Shown in pieces: positions 53,183 through 61,796 of a DNA stretch of 64,000 nt. The translations under genes and the position numbers were made by a program. How positions within the stretch are numbered: the first letter of the stretch is position 1; each line of letters opens with the position of its first letter. Under the pieces are notes generated by a model, which was not told where the DNA came from, did not search any database, and saw only the letters and a program-made list of their open reading frames with translations. The DNA is from Selenomonadales bacterium (lineage in GTDB: Bacteria; Bacillota; Negativicutes; Selenomonadales; Selenomonadaceae), in the NCBI GenBank assembly GCA_900769615.1, contig CAAGHH010000021.1:162128-226127 (forward strand), written 5' to 3'.

Positions 53183-54070
53183 TCAAGCCTTATTCTTGGC
53201 TTTTTCCCGCAAATATTTTATTACTGAAAGCCCTGCTACCGCACCTTCGTAAACAGCCTTGGCAACTTGCAATAACCCTCCTGTACAATCACCAGCCGCA
53301 TAAAGCCCCGGTACATTAGTAGCCATTTTACTATCAACTTTTATATTGTTATTTTCCAGAATAGCACCAATTTTGCGTGCCAGCTCAGTACTGCCAGCTG
53401 TGCCAATAGCCATAAAGACACCAGCTAACTCCAGCAAGCTGCCATCAGCAAATTCCACTTTTTCTACTCTAGTATCGCCATTTATCGCAGCTATCTTTTC
53501 GGATTTAACTTCAATTCCTGCCGGAACCTTGGCTGCAAGCTTTTCGCCATTAGTCAGCATAATGACCTTTGCCGCATGTGGCAACAGTACCGTTGCTTCA
53601 TGCAAAGCATATTCACCAGCACCTATTACCGCTACCGTCTTGCCACGATAAAAAAATGCATCGCAAATGGCGCAATAACTGACACCTTTGCCTTCAAATT
53701 CCATGATGCCTGGCACATTCAAGCTCTTTCTAGCTGCTCCTGCCGCCAATACTACACTGTCAGCCATAAAGGTCTGATTTTTAGTAGCTGCTTTAAAGCC
53801 AGTAAAATCATCATTAAAATTAAGTTCTAATAATTCAGCTTCAACAAAATCTACGCCCAGTCTTTTTGCCCCAGCAATGCCATGCGCTTCCAGCTCAGCT
53901 CCTGATATCGGCTCGGCGAAGCCATAATAATTTTCAATTAACTCAGCTTTAGCTAGACCGCCTGTTTTTTGCCCCTTAGTTAAAACTGTCACGTCCAAAC
54001 CGCCACGCTTAGCATAAATCGCAGCAGATACGCCTGCTGGACCAGCACCTACAATTAAAACCTTTGCCAT
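53183..54070 (-). CDS. Thioredoxin-reductase-like FAD oxidoreductase
   Basis: 295 residues: FAD-binding VGAGPAGVSAAIYAKR, redox-active pair CAIC in YCAICDAFFYRG, NAD(P)-binding VIGAGEYALHEA and the C-terminal ATNVPGLYAAGDCTGG FAD motif. The overall layout is that of thioredoxin reductase, but the NAD(P)-binding glycine pattern is GAGEYA and not GGGNSA, so the physiological partner could differ. It is 15 nt from the HD gene and probably cotranscribed. Confidence 0.88.
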   Translation of the reverse strand: MAKVLIVGAGPAGVSAAIYAKRGGLDVTVLTKGQKTGGLAKAELIENYYGFAEPISGAELEAHGIAGAKRLGVDFVEAELLELNFNDDFTGFKAATKNQTFMADSVVLAAGAARKSLNVPGIMEFEGKGVSYCAICDAFFYRGKTVAVIGAGEYALHEATVLLPHAAKVIMLTNGEKLAAKVPAGIEVKSEKIAAINGDTRVEKVEFADGSLLELAGVFMAIGTAGSTELARKIGAILENNNIKVDSKMATNVPGLYAAGDCTGGLLQVAKAVYEGAVAGLSVIKYLREKAKNKA

Positions 54071-54085
54071 AAAATCACCTTTTCC

Positions 54086-54646
54086 TTAAAAACCAAGCTC
54101 AACTGCATGTTCACTCATGCCTTTAATGCAGCACTCCATAACATCACCTGGTTCCATGCCTAACATCGCAAAGCCTTTTTTTATAATATCGCGATTGCAT
54201 TTTGCCGCAAATTTTTTATCCTTAAACTTCTTTTTCAGCGATTTTAACGCCATGCCTTTCATTTTTTCTGGACGCATCAGAGCATAAGCCTGAATGATTC
54301 CCGTAAGCTCATCTACCGTAAACAAGCTCTTGGCTATATCACTTACAGGCTCAACTTCATCCGTCGTAATCTCCCAACCATGCGCAATAATCGTCTTAAT
54401 ATCTTCTTCATCTACTCCCTCAGGTGCCAATAACTCCCGTACATGATGACAATGCTCATCAGGATATTTTTCATAATCTACATCATGCAAATAACCAATA
54501 GCCGCCCAATGCTCCTTATCCGCACCAAAATGCTCGGCCATAGCTCCCATAGCTGCACTAACTGCTGCCGCATGGGTAAATAAATGTTCTTCTGTAGTAT
54601 ATTTAACTAAAATTTCCTTAGCCTTTACTAATGTTAACTTGCTCAT
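54086..54646 (-). CDS. HD domain hydrolase
   Basis: 186 residues of the small HD-superfamily phosphohydrolase group: LFTHAAAVSAAM, GYLHDVDYEKYPDEHCHH and ALMRPEKMKGMALKSLKKKF. The HD pair and extra His are the metal ligands. Substrate unknown; relatives act on nucleotides. GGAGG precedes the ATG, and the promoter is at 54682-54711. First gene of a two-gene unit with the flavoprotein. Confidence 0.88.
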   Translation of the reverse strand: MSKLTLVKAKEILVKYTTEEHLFTHAAAVSAAMGAMAEHFGADKEHWAAIGYLHDVDYEKYPDEHCHHVRELLAPEGVDEEDIKTIIAHGWEITTDEVEPVSDIAKSLFTVDELTGIIQAYALMRPEKMKGMALKSLKKKFKDKKFAAKCNRDIIKKGFAMLGMEPGDVMECCIKGMSEHAVELGF

Positions 54647-54681
54647 AAAAAAACCTCCAAAATGACCAATAGTGTATACTA

Positions 54682-54711
54682 ATTATACGTATTTTTTTAG
54701 CCAATCGTCAA
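54682..54711 (-). promoter_or_regulatory. Promoter of the HD hydrolase/flavoprotein operon
   Basis: Minus-strand TTGACG (54706-54711), 18-bp spacer, TATAAT (54682-54687), about 35 nt before the gene. Confidence 0.65.
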
Positions 54712-54811
54712 TCCTGTCTTTCATATCCTTAGTTTTGGGTTCAGTTTAGCACATTTGTCCCCCTCCGCAAGACATCCAACGGAATCCTATATCCCTAAAA
54801 CTAATAAAAAC

Positions 54812-54844
54812 GGACCATCTCCCGGCAGATATAGGAGATGATCC
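54812..54844 (-). terminator. Terminator of the amtB-glnK operon
   Basis: 11-bp stem (54812-54822 with 54834-54844, one G-T pair), 11-nt loop, T-run on the minus strand. Confidence 0.88.
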
Positions 54845-54875
54845 ATGAATTGAGGCATTTTTAGTTTTTAAGCCA

Positions 54876-55250
54876 TCAGGCTTCTTTATGTTCGCCAGGG
54901 ATATCTTTGATTGCGTCTGGACCATGCTGTCCAGTACGTATTCTTACAGCATCAGTAAGTTCAGTAACAAAAATCTTACCATCACCATAGTTACCCGTCC
55001 GTAGAACTTTTTGTGCCGTTTCCAACACTTTATCTACTGGTATTTCACAAACAATAGTTTCTACTTTTATCTTAGGAACTAAATTAACATCATATTTTTT
55101 GCCACGGTAGACTTCCTGATGACCACGCTGCAAGCCACAGCCAAATACCTGACTTACCGTCATGCCCAGCACACCGATTTCGTTTAAGGCCCGCATGAGA
55201 TCATCCAGTTTGCTTGAACGCGTAATAATTTCTATCTTCGTGATTTTCAT
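54876..55250 (-). CDS. glnK: Nitrogen regulatory protein P-II (GlnK)
   Basis: 124 residues, P-II family, with the T-loop (QEVYRGKKYDVNLVPK, a Tyr present at the usual modification position), the B-loop GNYGDGKIFV and the C-loop VRIRTGQHG. The C-terminal tail is slightly longer than usual. It senses 2-oxoglutarate and ATP/ADP and plugs AmtB when nitrogen is ample. It follows amtB by 11 nt, the reverse of the E. coli order. No GlnD gene is present here, so uridylylation cannot be judged. Confidence 0.95.
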   Translation of the reverse strand: MKITKIEIITRSSKLDDLMRALNEIGVLGMTVSQVFGCGLQRGHQEVYRGKKYDVNLVPKIKVETIVCEIPVDKVLETAQKVLRTGNYGDGKIFVTELTDAVRIRTGQHGPDAIKDIPGEHKEA

Positions 55251-55261
55251 GATCTCGTACC

Positions 55262-56569
55262 TTATCCTTTCTGCGTTGCATTCATTACTGTATTAGCCAG
55301 CATCTCACTTGAATCTTCAAAGCTGCCAAGCATTGGACTGCCACTCAGTACCGAACGGGCATAACCACGCTCACCATGTTCGACAATATCGAGACCCGTG
55401 AGTTCTTCAGCCTCATCAGCCCGAATACTAGTAAAGCTGCTGACAATCTTAAAGAGGATATAGGTACCAGCGATTGCTAAAGCATAAGCGACTACAATCG
55501 AAATAAGCTGAGCTACAAAAAGATGAGTCTCACCATAGAAAAGACCATTTGCACCATCCGGATTGACTTCCGTCGTAGCCCAGATGCCAGTTGCGATAGC
55601 GCCCCAAGTACCACCAATGCCATGAACACCAAAAGCATCAAGCGCATCATCGTAACCAAGTTTTTCCTTGAGTACAGCTACGGCAAAGTAGCAAACAACA
55701 CCTGCAATCAAACCAATAATTACCGAAGGCATCGGGGCAACAAAACCAGCGGCTGGCGTAATAGCAACCAACCCAGCGATACAACCTGAAGCTGCACCTA
55801 AAACAGTCGGTTTGCCATTTACCTTCCACTCAACGATAACCCAAGAAACCGTAGCCGCAGCAGCCGCTGCCTGCGTTACTACAAATGCATTAGCAGCTAA
55901 TGCATTTGCACCTAAAGCACTACCAGCATTGAAACCAAACCAGCCAAACCAAAGAAGCGTTGCTCCCAAAAGAACCATTGGCAGATTATGCGGAATCATA
56001 GCCGTACGACCATAGCCAGAACGTTTACCAAGCAAAATACAAATCGTTAAGCCAGATACACCAGACAAGATATGAATAACCAAACCACCAGCAAAATCAA
56101 GTGCGCCAAGCTCAGCTAAGAAACCACCGCCCCATACCCAATGTGCCATCGGGTTGTAAATGAATATTGCCCAAAGCAAAATCAAAACGGCAAAAGCTGC
56201 GAATTTCATCCGTTCAGCAAAGGCACCAGTGATAAGTGCCGGCGTAATTACTGCAAACATGCACTGAAAAGCTACAAACGCAAGTTCCGGAATCGTGCCA
56301 TTTGCCAGCACATTCATCCCAACACCAGCCAAACCAACTTTGTCGAGACTGCCAATGAAACCATTTATATCAGTACCAAACGTCATAGCATAACCGATGA
56401 CCACCCACTCAACCGAAATCATAGCTACAATAAAGAAGCTCTGCATCATCGTTGTAAGAACGTTTTTGCTGCGAACCATGCCGCCATAGAAAAAAGCAAG
56501 ACCAGGAGTCATTATAAATACCAGGGCTGCACTTATGAGCACCCAGGCCGTATCGCCCGTATCAATCAT
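55262..56569 (-). CDS. amtB: Ammonium transporter AmtB
   Basis: 435 residues from the ATG at 56569, with AGGG about 10 nt upstream; a TTG at 56578 would touch that box. About eleven membrane segments; the family signature DFAGGLVIHILSGVSGL contains the twin-His pore His, and the second pore His is in FGVHGIGGTWG. Conducts ammonium or ammonia. First gene of the operon with glnK. The 250-bp leader is structured (see 56622-56820). Confidence 0.95.
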   Translation of the reverse strand: MIDTGDTAWVLISAALVFIMTPGLAFFYGGMVRSKNVLTTMMQSFFIVAMISVEWVVIGYAMTFGTDINGFIGSLDKVGLAGVGMNVLANGTIPELAFVAFQCMFAVITPALITGAFAERMKFAAFAVLILLWAIFIYNPMAHWVWGGGFLAELGALDFAGGLVIHILSGVSGLTICILLGKRSGYGRTAMIPHNLPMVLLGATLLWFGWFGFNAGSALGANALAANAFVVTQAAAAAATVSWVIVEWKVNGKPTVLGAASGCIAGLVAITPAAGFVAPMPSVIIGLIAGVVCYFAVAVLKEKLGYDDALDAFGVHGIGGTWGAIATGIWATTEVNPDGANGLFYGETHLFVAQLISIVVAYALAIAGTYILFKIVSSFTSIRADEAEELTGLDIVEHGERGYARSVLSGSPMLGSFEDSSEMLANTVMNATQKG

Positions 56570-56621
56570 GAAAATCAATCCCTTTCTGTAATCATAGTAT
56601 TATGTATTATAGCGAAAAAAT

Positions 56622-56820
56622 AAATAAAAAAGGTGTCGCACAGCTCAAGAAAGCGCAATAATAAAAAGAGCTGTGAGACACCTTTGTCTCTTGCAGTGTG
56701 CCGAGAGGGCACACCTAAACATGATACTTGACAGACCATCAACCAGACGATAAGAACGCAAAAGCCCCACAGAATCCGGTACCTGATTCCGTGGGGCTCC
56801 ATTGCCTCTCGCTTGTTGAT
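56622..56820 (-). ncRNA. Structured amtB leader or independent small RNA
   Basis: About 200 nt between a strong promoter and a strong terminator. In transcript order: a 14-bp stem (56785-56798 with 56763-56776, one mismatch) with an 8-nt loop; a 7-bp stem (56708-56714 with 56696-56702) with a 5-nt loop; and the terminator stem (56630-56646 with 56668-56684). The terminator ends about 45 nt before the amtB start, as expected for a transcription-attenuation leader; it may instead be a free-standing RNA. I do not recognise it as 6S, SRP, a T-box or a known riboswitch. Confidence 0.65.
56630..56684 (-). terminator. Intrinsic terminator in the amtB leader
   Basis: 17-nt arms with one mismatch (56630-56646 with 56668-56684), a 21-nt loop, and TTTTTT then T-rich sequence on the minus strand. 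Confidence 0.88.
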
Positions 56821-56826
56821 GTACTT

Positions 56827-56855
56827 ATTATAGCCAAACCTATAATCATAGTCAA
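56827..56855 (-). promoter_or_regulatory. Strong promoter of the amtB leader RNA
   Basis: Minus-strand TTGACT (56850-56855), a 17-bp spacer and a perfect TATAAT (56827-56832), about 7 bp before the start of the structured region. Confidence 0.8.
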
Positions 56856-56889
56856 TAGCTAGTCATTATGTATACACGAATACAAATTC

Positions 56890-56925
56890 TTTACATTTTG
56901 TTAACCAACTGATAACACCTATAAA
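56890..56925 (+). promoter_or_regulatory. Pho-box-like direct repeats before the alkaline phosphatase gene
   Basis: Plus-strand TTTACA (56890-56895), TTAACC (56901-56906) and ATAACA (56912-56917), repeating every 11 bp, followed by a TATAAA -10-like box (56920-56925). The pattern fits the Firmicute PhoP site, which is TT(A/T/C)ACA in repeats about 11 bp apart. This implies induction at low phosphate. Confidence 0.6.
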
Positions 56926-56987
56926 TACTAAACTGGTTATACTTAACTTGCAAAAAAAAGCTATGTAAATAATATGGAGGTTTATTC

Positions 56988-58787
56988 ATGAGAAACAAGT
57001 ATGTATCATCTAAGTGGAAACATCGTTTGGCAGCAGCTTGTGCCATGGCAGTAGTATTAGGTGGCAGTCAGCTTAATGCTGAAACAGCAATGGCTGCAAC
57101 GCCAGGAACTTACGCTGGTTACACTGTCGAACAAAAAAATGATATTACCATTTTACCTATCGGGCAGGCTAAATTCTTAGCTGGTCAAAAACTTGATTTT
57201 TGCATTGAAGTCAAAAATGCTAAGGCTGACGATATTAATGTTACCATTGATGGCAAATCTGCTGAAAAATATTTTAATAAAAAAGCTGTCCGCACAGCCA
57301 ACGGAACTGCTGCCTCCTATCGTATCAACGATGTAAGTTTTAATAAAGCTGGCAAAGTAGCAGTAAAAGCAACTGCCAAAGGGCAGGAAAAGTCGGTTAC
57401 TTACACCGTAACCGATGCAGTGGCTGAACAAAAAGCTAAAAACGTAATTCTTATGGTTGGCGATGGCATGAGCTTGCAAGCACGCCAAATGGCTCGTATT
57501 CTTTCTAAAGGCATTGCTGAAGGTCGTTATCATGATCTGCTGGAAATGGAAAAAATGCCACAGATGGCACTCATCACCACTTCCGGTTATGATTCAATAG
57601 TAACCGACTCAGCCAACAGTGCCTCAGCTTATGCTACTGGTCAAAAAGGGGTAGTAAACTCCATGGGTGTATACGCTGACAGCACCAAGGATCCATTAGA
57701 TGATCCTAAAGTTGAAAACATTATTGAACTAGTAAAACGCAATAAAAACATGGCAACTGGTCTCGTAACCACCGCTAGCGTAACCGACGCAACGCCAGCG
57801 GCTATGCTAGCTCATACCCGTCGCCGCGCTGAACAAAATTATATTGCAGCCACCATGCTTGATAGCTGTCATCGGCCTGATGTAATCTTAGGTGGCGGTC
57901 AGCGTTACTTTGAACCGCAAAGCACTGCTGGCTCAAAACGTCAAGATAATCGTAATTTGATAGCTGAATTTGAGAAATTAGGTTATGCTTATTCTAATGA
58001 CAAAGACAGCCTGGAAAAAACTTCCAAATCTGCTACCAAGCTCTTAGGGCTTTATACGCCTAACCACATGAATGTTTACCTCGATCGTGAGGTATTGCGT
58101 GACAACAGCGTACTTGGCAAATACAACAATCAGCCTGGACTGGTCGAAATGACCGACAAAGCTATCAATGCCCTGTCTCAAAATAAAAACGGTTTCTTCC
58201 TGATGGTCGAAGGTGCCTGCATCGATAAACAGCTTCATGCCATGGATTGGCAGCGTGCTACCTATGACACAATTGAATTTGATCAAGCTATTGCTCATGC
58301 CAAAGCCTTTGCTGACAAAAACAAAGATACTTTGATTATCGTATTGGCTGACCATGCTCATGGTGCTAGCATAACCGGTACTTATACAGAAAAAGATGGC
58401 AAGACTGGCCGCGAAGCTGTACGCACTTATGCTGCCGGTGGCTTCCCCACTTTTGAGGATCGCGATGGTGACGGTTTCCCTGACAATCCAGATGTTGATG
58501 TTACTTTAGCTATCCAATATGCTAACCATCCAGACAACAATATGAATTACAAATTCATCAAAAAACCGACTAATCCAACGGTAGTAAAAGATGGTATTGC
58601 TAAAGCTAATCCAGCTAAACAAGGCTTCTTTGAAGCTGGCAATATCCCAGCTAAAGAAGATTCCGAGGTGCACGCAGCCGACGATATTGTATTAAATGCT
58701 ATGGGACCTGGTTCTGATTATTTCCACGGTGTCATGGACAATACTGAAGTCTTCTTCGGTATGATGCGGGCACTCGGCATAAAATAA
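56988..58787 (+). CDS. Alkaline phosphatase (PhoA family), with extra N-terminal domain
   Basis: 599 residues. Signal peptide (about 1-37, cleavage near TAMAA), an immunoglobulin-like beta domain (about 45-145), then the alkaline phosphatase domain from about 150. The nucleophile is Ser208 in VTDSANSAS; MVGDG holds the first metal Asp; EGACIDKQLHAMDW resembles the E. coli zinc site; and ADHAHG supplies further zinc ligands. It hydrolyses phosphomonoesters outside the cytoplasmic membrane. GGAGG box before the ATG. The N-terminal domain is not in E. coli PhoA and probably anchors or extends the enzyme. It has a Pho-box-like promoter region. Confidence 0.93.
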   Translation: MRNKYVSSKWKHRLAAACAMAVVLGGSQLNAETAMAATPGTYAGYTVEQKNDITILPIGQAKFLAGQKLDFCIEVKNAKADDINVTIDGKSAEKYFNKKAVRTANGTAASYRINDVSFNKAGKVAVKATAKGQEKSVTYTVTDAVAEQKAKNVILMVGDGMSLQARQMARILSKGIAEGRYHDLLEMEKMPQMALITTSGYDSIVTDSANSASAYATGQKGVVNSMGVYADSTKDPLDDPKVENIIELVKRNKNMATGLVTTASVTDATPAAMLAHTRRRAEQNYIAATMLDSCHRPDVILGGGQRYFEPQSTAGSKRQDNRNLIAEFEKLGYAYSNDKDSLEKTSKSATKLLGLYTPNHMNVYLDREVLRDNSVLGKYNNQPGLVEMTDKAINALSQNKNGFFLMVEGACIDKQLHAMDWQRATYDTIEFDQAIAHAKAFADKNKDTLIIVLADHAHGASITGTYTEKDGKTGREAVRTYAAGGFPTFEDRDGDGFPDNPDVDVTLAIQYANHPDNNMNYKFIKKPTNPTVVKDGIAKANPAKQGFFEAGNIPAKEDSEVHAADDIVLNAMGPGSDYFHGVMDNTEVFFGMMRALGIK

Positions 58788-58812
58788 CCGCCCCCAATAT
58801 ATTCAAACATAG

Positions 58813-58844
58813 CAAGAGAGCTCAGCTAAGGCTGAGCTCTCTTG
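58813..58844. terminator. Bidirectional terminator, phosphatase and MFS genes
   Basis: Perfect 14-bp stem (58813-58826 with 58831-58844) with a 4-nt loop between convergent genes. The T-run is short on both sides. Confidence 0.8.
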
Positions 58845-58866
58845 TATTCTTCCTGATTATTAGCTA

Positions 58867-60096
58867 TTAAACTTCCTCAAGTTCAATAGCTTCAATATCA
58901 GTTATATTATCTGCTTCATTTTCTTTTTGCTTGTCACGTCGTCTAGCATAGGCAAAATAATATACCCCAGCACAAGCTAAGGCCGCCATAGCTGTCACGG
59001 CATAAATTCCGCTAAACCCAATAGCTTCTTTAAACTCACCCAAAAAATACGGACCAAAACCTAAGCCAACATCAAGCATAATAAAATAAGTTGATACGGC
59101 AATACCAGAACGATAAGCTGGCGTTAATTTTACACAAATTGCCTGTCCGTTAGACATAAACGTGCCATAACCTAAACCAATAAAAATACTTGCCAATATC
59201 ATTAACACATTGCCCGTAGCCATACTAAGTAACATTAAACCAATAAATAAAGCTACATAACAAGGATACATAACAAAATCCTCGCCCTTGCGGTCAAACA
59301 TAACGCCTGCAAATGGACGAATCATAGTAATTACTATAGCATACACCACAAAGAATATTGGACCAGCTCCTGCAAGATTCAGCTCCGCTGTATAAGCTCC
59401 TAAAAATGACAGCACGCCTGAATAGCAAATTCCCATAAAGAAAGCTACTAATGAGATAGCAAATACCCGTGGTTCCACAAAATTATCCAGTCTAAACTCT
59501 TTTAATTCAGCTAATTTTTCTTCACTTAATTCTACTTCCTCAACATCTAAGAAAACTGTTGCTAAAAGACACGCCAATAGTATTACTACACAAAGATCGA
59601 CTATCGTCACAAAACTAAAATGTTCCTGCAATAGCATCCCTAAAAGCGGACCAACCCCAGCGGCCAAGCTCAAACTCAGGGCAAAATAGTTAACTCCCTC
59701 ACCACGGCGTTCCTTAGGAATTACGCCAGCAATAATAGTACCAGTTGCCGTAGCAGCTACACCGTAACCAATTCCATTTAATAAACGGACAATATATAAA
59801 TTCGTCATCGAATCAAAAGAAAAATACAACACTGTCGTCAGCAAATAAAAGCCAATACCCTTATATAACATGCTTTTTCTGCCAACCAGCTCAATATAGC
59901 GACCAGCTAACAATCTAGCCAGCAAAACGCCAACAATATAAATTCCTGTAGCTAGACCAGCCTCAGCTACACTTGCTCCCATATTCAAAGCTTCAACAGC
60001 AATAACTACCATCAGCATATAATAAATAATATAGATACCTAAGTTAATTAACGTATCCAATACGAATCCTGCTGTCCATAATCGCGCTTTTTCCAT
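58867..60096 (-). CDS. MFS transporter
   Basis: 409 residues, 12 membrane segments, with MFS loop motifs between TM2 and TM3 (GRYIELVGRKSMLYKG) and in the second half (GVMFDRKGEDF). Typical of small drug or metabolite exporters. The C-terminal tail is acidic. The gene lies between an LysR gene and the alkaline phosphatase and is on the same strand as the LysR gene. Substrate unknown. Confidence 0.9.
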   Translation of the reverse strand: MEKARLWTAGFVLDTLINLGIYIIYYMLMVVIAVEALNMGASVAEAGLATGIYIVGVLLARLLAGRYIELVGRKSMLYKGIGFYLLTTVLYFSFDSMTNLYIVRLLNGIGYGVAATATGTIIAGVIPKERRGEGVNYFALSLSLAAGVGPLLGMLLQEHFSFVTIVDLCVVILLACLLATVFLDVEEVELSEEKLAELKEFRLDNFVEPRVFAISLVAFFMGICYSGVLSFLGAYTAELNLAGAGPIFFVVYAIVITMIRPFAGVMFDRKGEDFVMYPCYVALFIGLMLLSMATGNVLMILASIFIGLGYGTFMSNGQAICVKLTPAYRSGIAVSTYFIMLDVGLGFGPYFLGEFKEAIGFSGIYAVTAMAALACAGVYYFAYARRRDKQKENEADNITDIEAIELEEV

Positions 60097-60198
60097 AAGT
60101 AAATCATCAACCTTTCTTATTTTTGCAACGTTATTGATTATAAATACTTATGACCTTTTTGTATAACGCAATATTTCGATAGCTGCTATCAAAAAAAA

Positions 60199-60233
60199 TG
60201 ATAACACTAGCTATTTTTTATCAATTGTTAGCA
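60199..60233 (-). terminator. Possible terminator after the LysR gene
   Basis: 8-nt stem with one mismatch (60199-60206 with 60226-60233), a 19-nt loop and eight T on the minus strand, directly after the LysR stop. Confidence 0.45.
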
Positions 60234-60234
60234 T

Positions 60235-61128
60235 TTATTTGCTGTTATTAAAGCAAGCACAAATATACTCGACAAAAGCATTGATCGCTTTTATTTTAGG
60301 ATTATCCACCTTAAAAATAAGGCAGGCTTCTAGTTCTAAGGGCTTATCTATTTCATACCAGCCAGAGTTTATAGCTAACGCCTCTACTAACCGCTTAGGC
60401 AGTATCGCTCCTGCCAAATTTTGCTTACAATAATGAATCATCGCGTAAGGAGTAGATAAACTGGCTGCCATTTCCGGCTTAACCCCGGCCTTAGCCAAAT
60501 ATTCTTTAATCCGCCCAGCTATAAAATAGTTATCAGGATAATAAACCAAAGGTTTTTTTTCTATTACTTCAAGACTTACTTTTGATGATAAATTGGCAAT
60601 TTTAGGAGCAAAGTATACCATTTTATCACGACAAAAATGCACTCGTTGATAGTCTAAAAACGGTTCTTCCTGCAACAGGTAAATTGATGCCATATCAATT
60701 CTGTCATCATGCAAATCCGTTAGAATTTCACTTGTCTCCATATCATAAACTGCCAGTGACATTTTAGGTTCATGATGTTTAAAATATTGTACATGACGAT
60801 TCATCAGGACATCACCTAATGAGCGCAATATACCTACTTTCAATACAGTTGGTGCAGCCTTAGTTTCCTGCTGTATCTTAACTATTTCATGCTGCAAATC
60901 AAAAATATAGCCTTCGGCAAAATGATACAATTCTTCACCAGCTATACTGAATTGACTGCCTTTATTTGACCTTATGATAAGTTTTACACCAACAACATCT
61001 TCCAATTTCTTTATCTGTGCACTAAACGCTGATTGAGTTATATTCATTTTATTAGCAGCTTTAGTAAAATTTTTTTCCTGACCATACGTTATTAAACATT
61101 TTAGTTGCTGCAGCGTTGGTAACTCCAT
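60235..61128 (-). CDS. LysR family transcriptional regulator
   Basis: 297 residues: an N-terminal winged helix-turn-helix (about 1-60, with FTKAANKMNITQSAFSAQIK) and a C-terminal substrate-binding domain (about 90-290). GAGGTG box before the ATG. It faces away from mgsA and could control it or the MFS gene downstream; targets and ligand are unknown. Confidence 0.92.
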   Translation of the reverse strand: MELPTLQQLKCLITYGQEKNFTKAANKMNITQSAFSAQIKKLEDVVGVKLIIRSNKGSQFSIAGEELYHFAEGYIFDLQHEIVKIQQETKAAPTVLKVGILRSLGDVLMNRHVQYFKHHEPKMSLAVYDMETSEILTDLHDDRIDMASIYLLQEEPFLDYQRVHFCRDKMVYFAPKIANLSSKVSLEVIEKKPLVYYPDNYFIAGRIKEYLAKAGVKPEMAASLSTPYAMIHYCKQNLAGAILPKRLVEALAINSGWYEIDKPLELEACLIFKVDNPKIKAINAFVEYICACFNNSK

Positions 61129-61218
61129 TAAAAATTCACCTCAAATAAACCTATTTGCTAAAACATAGTAACTTGTATTGCCTTATTCGTCAATAGCTAG
61201 TATTTTAATAATATTTTC

Positions 61219-61247
61219 TTTACGATTACGCTGAAAAGCCTTATACT
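61219..61247 (+). promoter_or_regulatory. Promoter of mgsA
   Basis: TTTACG (61219-61224), a 17-bp spacer and TATACT (61242-61247), about 45 nt upstream of mgsA, in the divergent region with the LysR gene. Confidence 0.6.
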
Positions 61248-61293
61248 TATTATGGGTAAGAGCTTACAGTTAATAAAAAGGAGTTGGGTATAT

Positions 61294-61680
61294 ATGCAAA
61301 CGATCGCTCTAATTGCTCATGACAAGAAAAAAGATGAAATGCTTGCTTTTGTTGATCATCATAAGGATTTATTAAAGCATTTTCATTTAATTGCTACTCG
61401 TACTACTGGTACACTTATTAATGAACACTTTAATTTAAATGTTGAGACTATGATGTCTGGTCCACTAGGCGGAGATCAGCAAATTGGTGCTCGCGTAGCT
61501 ACTGAACAGGTTGATTATGTAATATTCCTGCGTGATCCGCTCACTTCTCAGCCTCATGAGCCTGATATCAATGCCCTGCTTCGCTTGTGCGATGTACATA
61601 ACATTCCTTTGGCTACTAATCGTCGCAGTGCGCATATCCTGCTTAAATATGCTGATCATAAGCTTCAAGAAAATAATTAA
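61294..61680 (+). CDS. mgsA: Methylglyoxal synthase
   Basis: 128 residues from the ATG at 61294 with an AAAGGAG box; an upstream start at 61252 is rejected. IALIAHDKKK, the phosphate-binding TTGTLI, GPLGGDQQIGA with the catalytic Asp, and DPLTSQPHEPDINALLRLC all match MgsA. It converts dihydroxyacetone phosphate to methylglyoxal, a bypass of lower glycolysis that relieves phosphate starvation of sugar-phosphate pools. It ends at a strong terminator. Confidence 0.96.
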   Translation: MQTIALIAHDKKKDEMLAFVDHHKDLLKHFHLIATRTTGTLINEHFNLNVETMMSGPLGGDQQIGARVATEQVDYVIFLRDPLTSQPHEPDINALLRLCDVHNIPLATNRRSAHILLKYADHKLQENN

Positions 61681-61700
61681 TACACTTGATAAATTTTCTG

Positions 61701-61724
61701 CCAGTCCCTTAGGACTGGTTTTTT
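61701..61724 (+). terminator. Terminator of mgsA
   Basis: Perfect 7-bp GC-rich stem (61701-61707 with 61712-61718), 4-nt loop, then six T on the plus strand. Confidence 0.93.
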
Positions 61725-61796
61725 AGTATCGACAACCATGTTATAATTATTATTAGATGAGCTACTTATTATTATCCTAGAGAGGATGCTTTTATC

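Noticed and set aside
56575..56802. 75-codon minus-strand frame in the amtB leader
   Set aside because: It covers the hairpins and terminator, has no ribosome binding site and no homology; the RNA structure explains the region better.
56622..56820. 6S RNA, SRP RNA or a known riboswitch
   Set aside because: The 5' and 3' ends do not pair as in 6S RNA, and the SRP GGAA tetraloop core and T-box GGGTGG sequence are absent.
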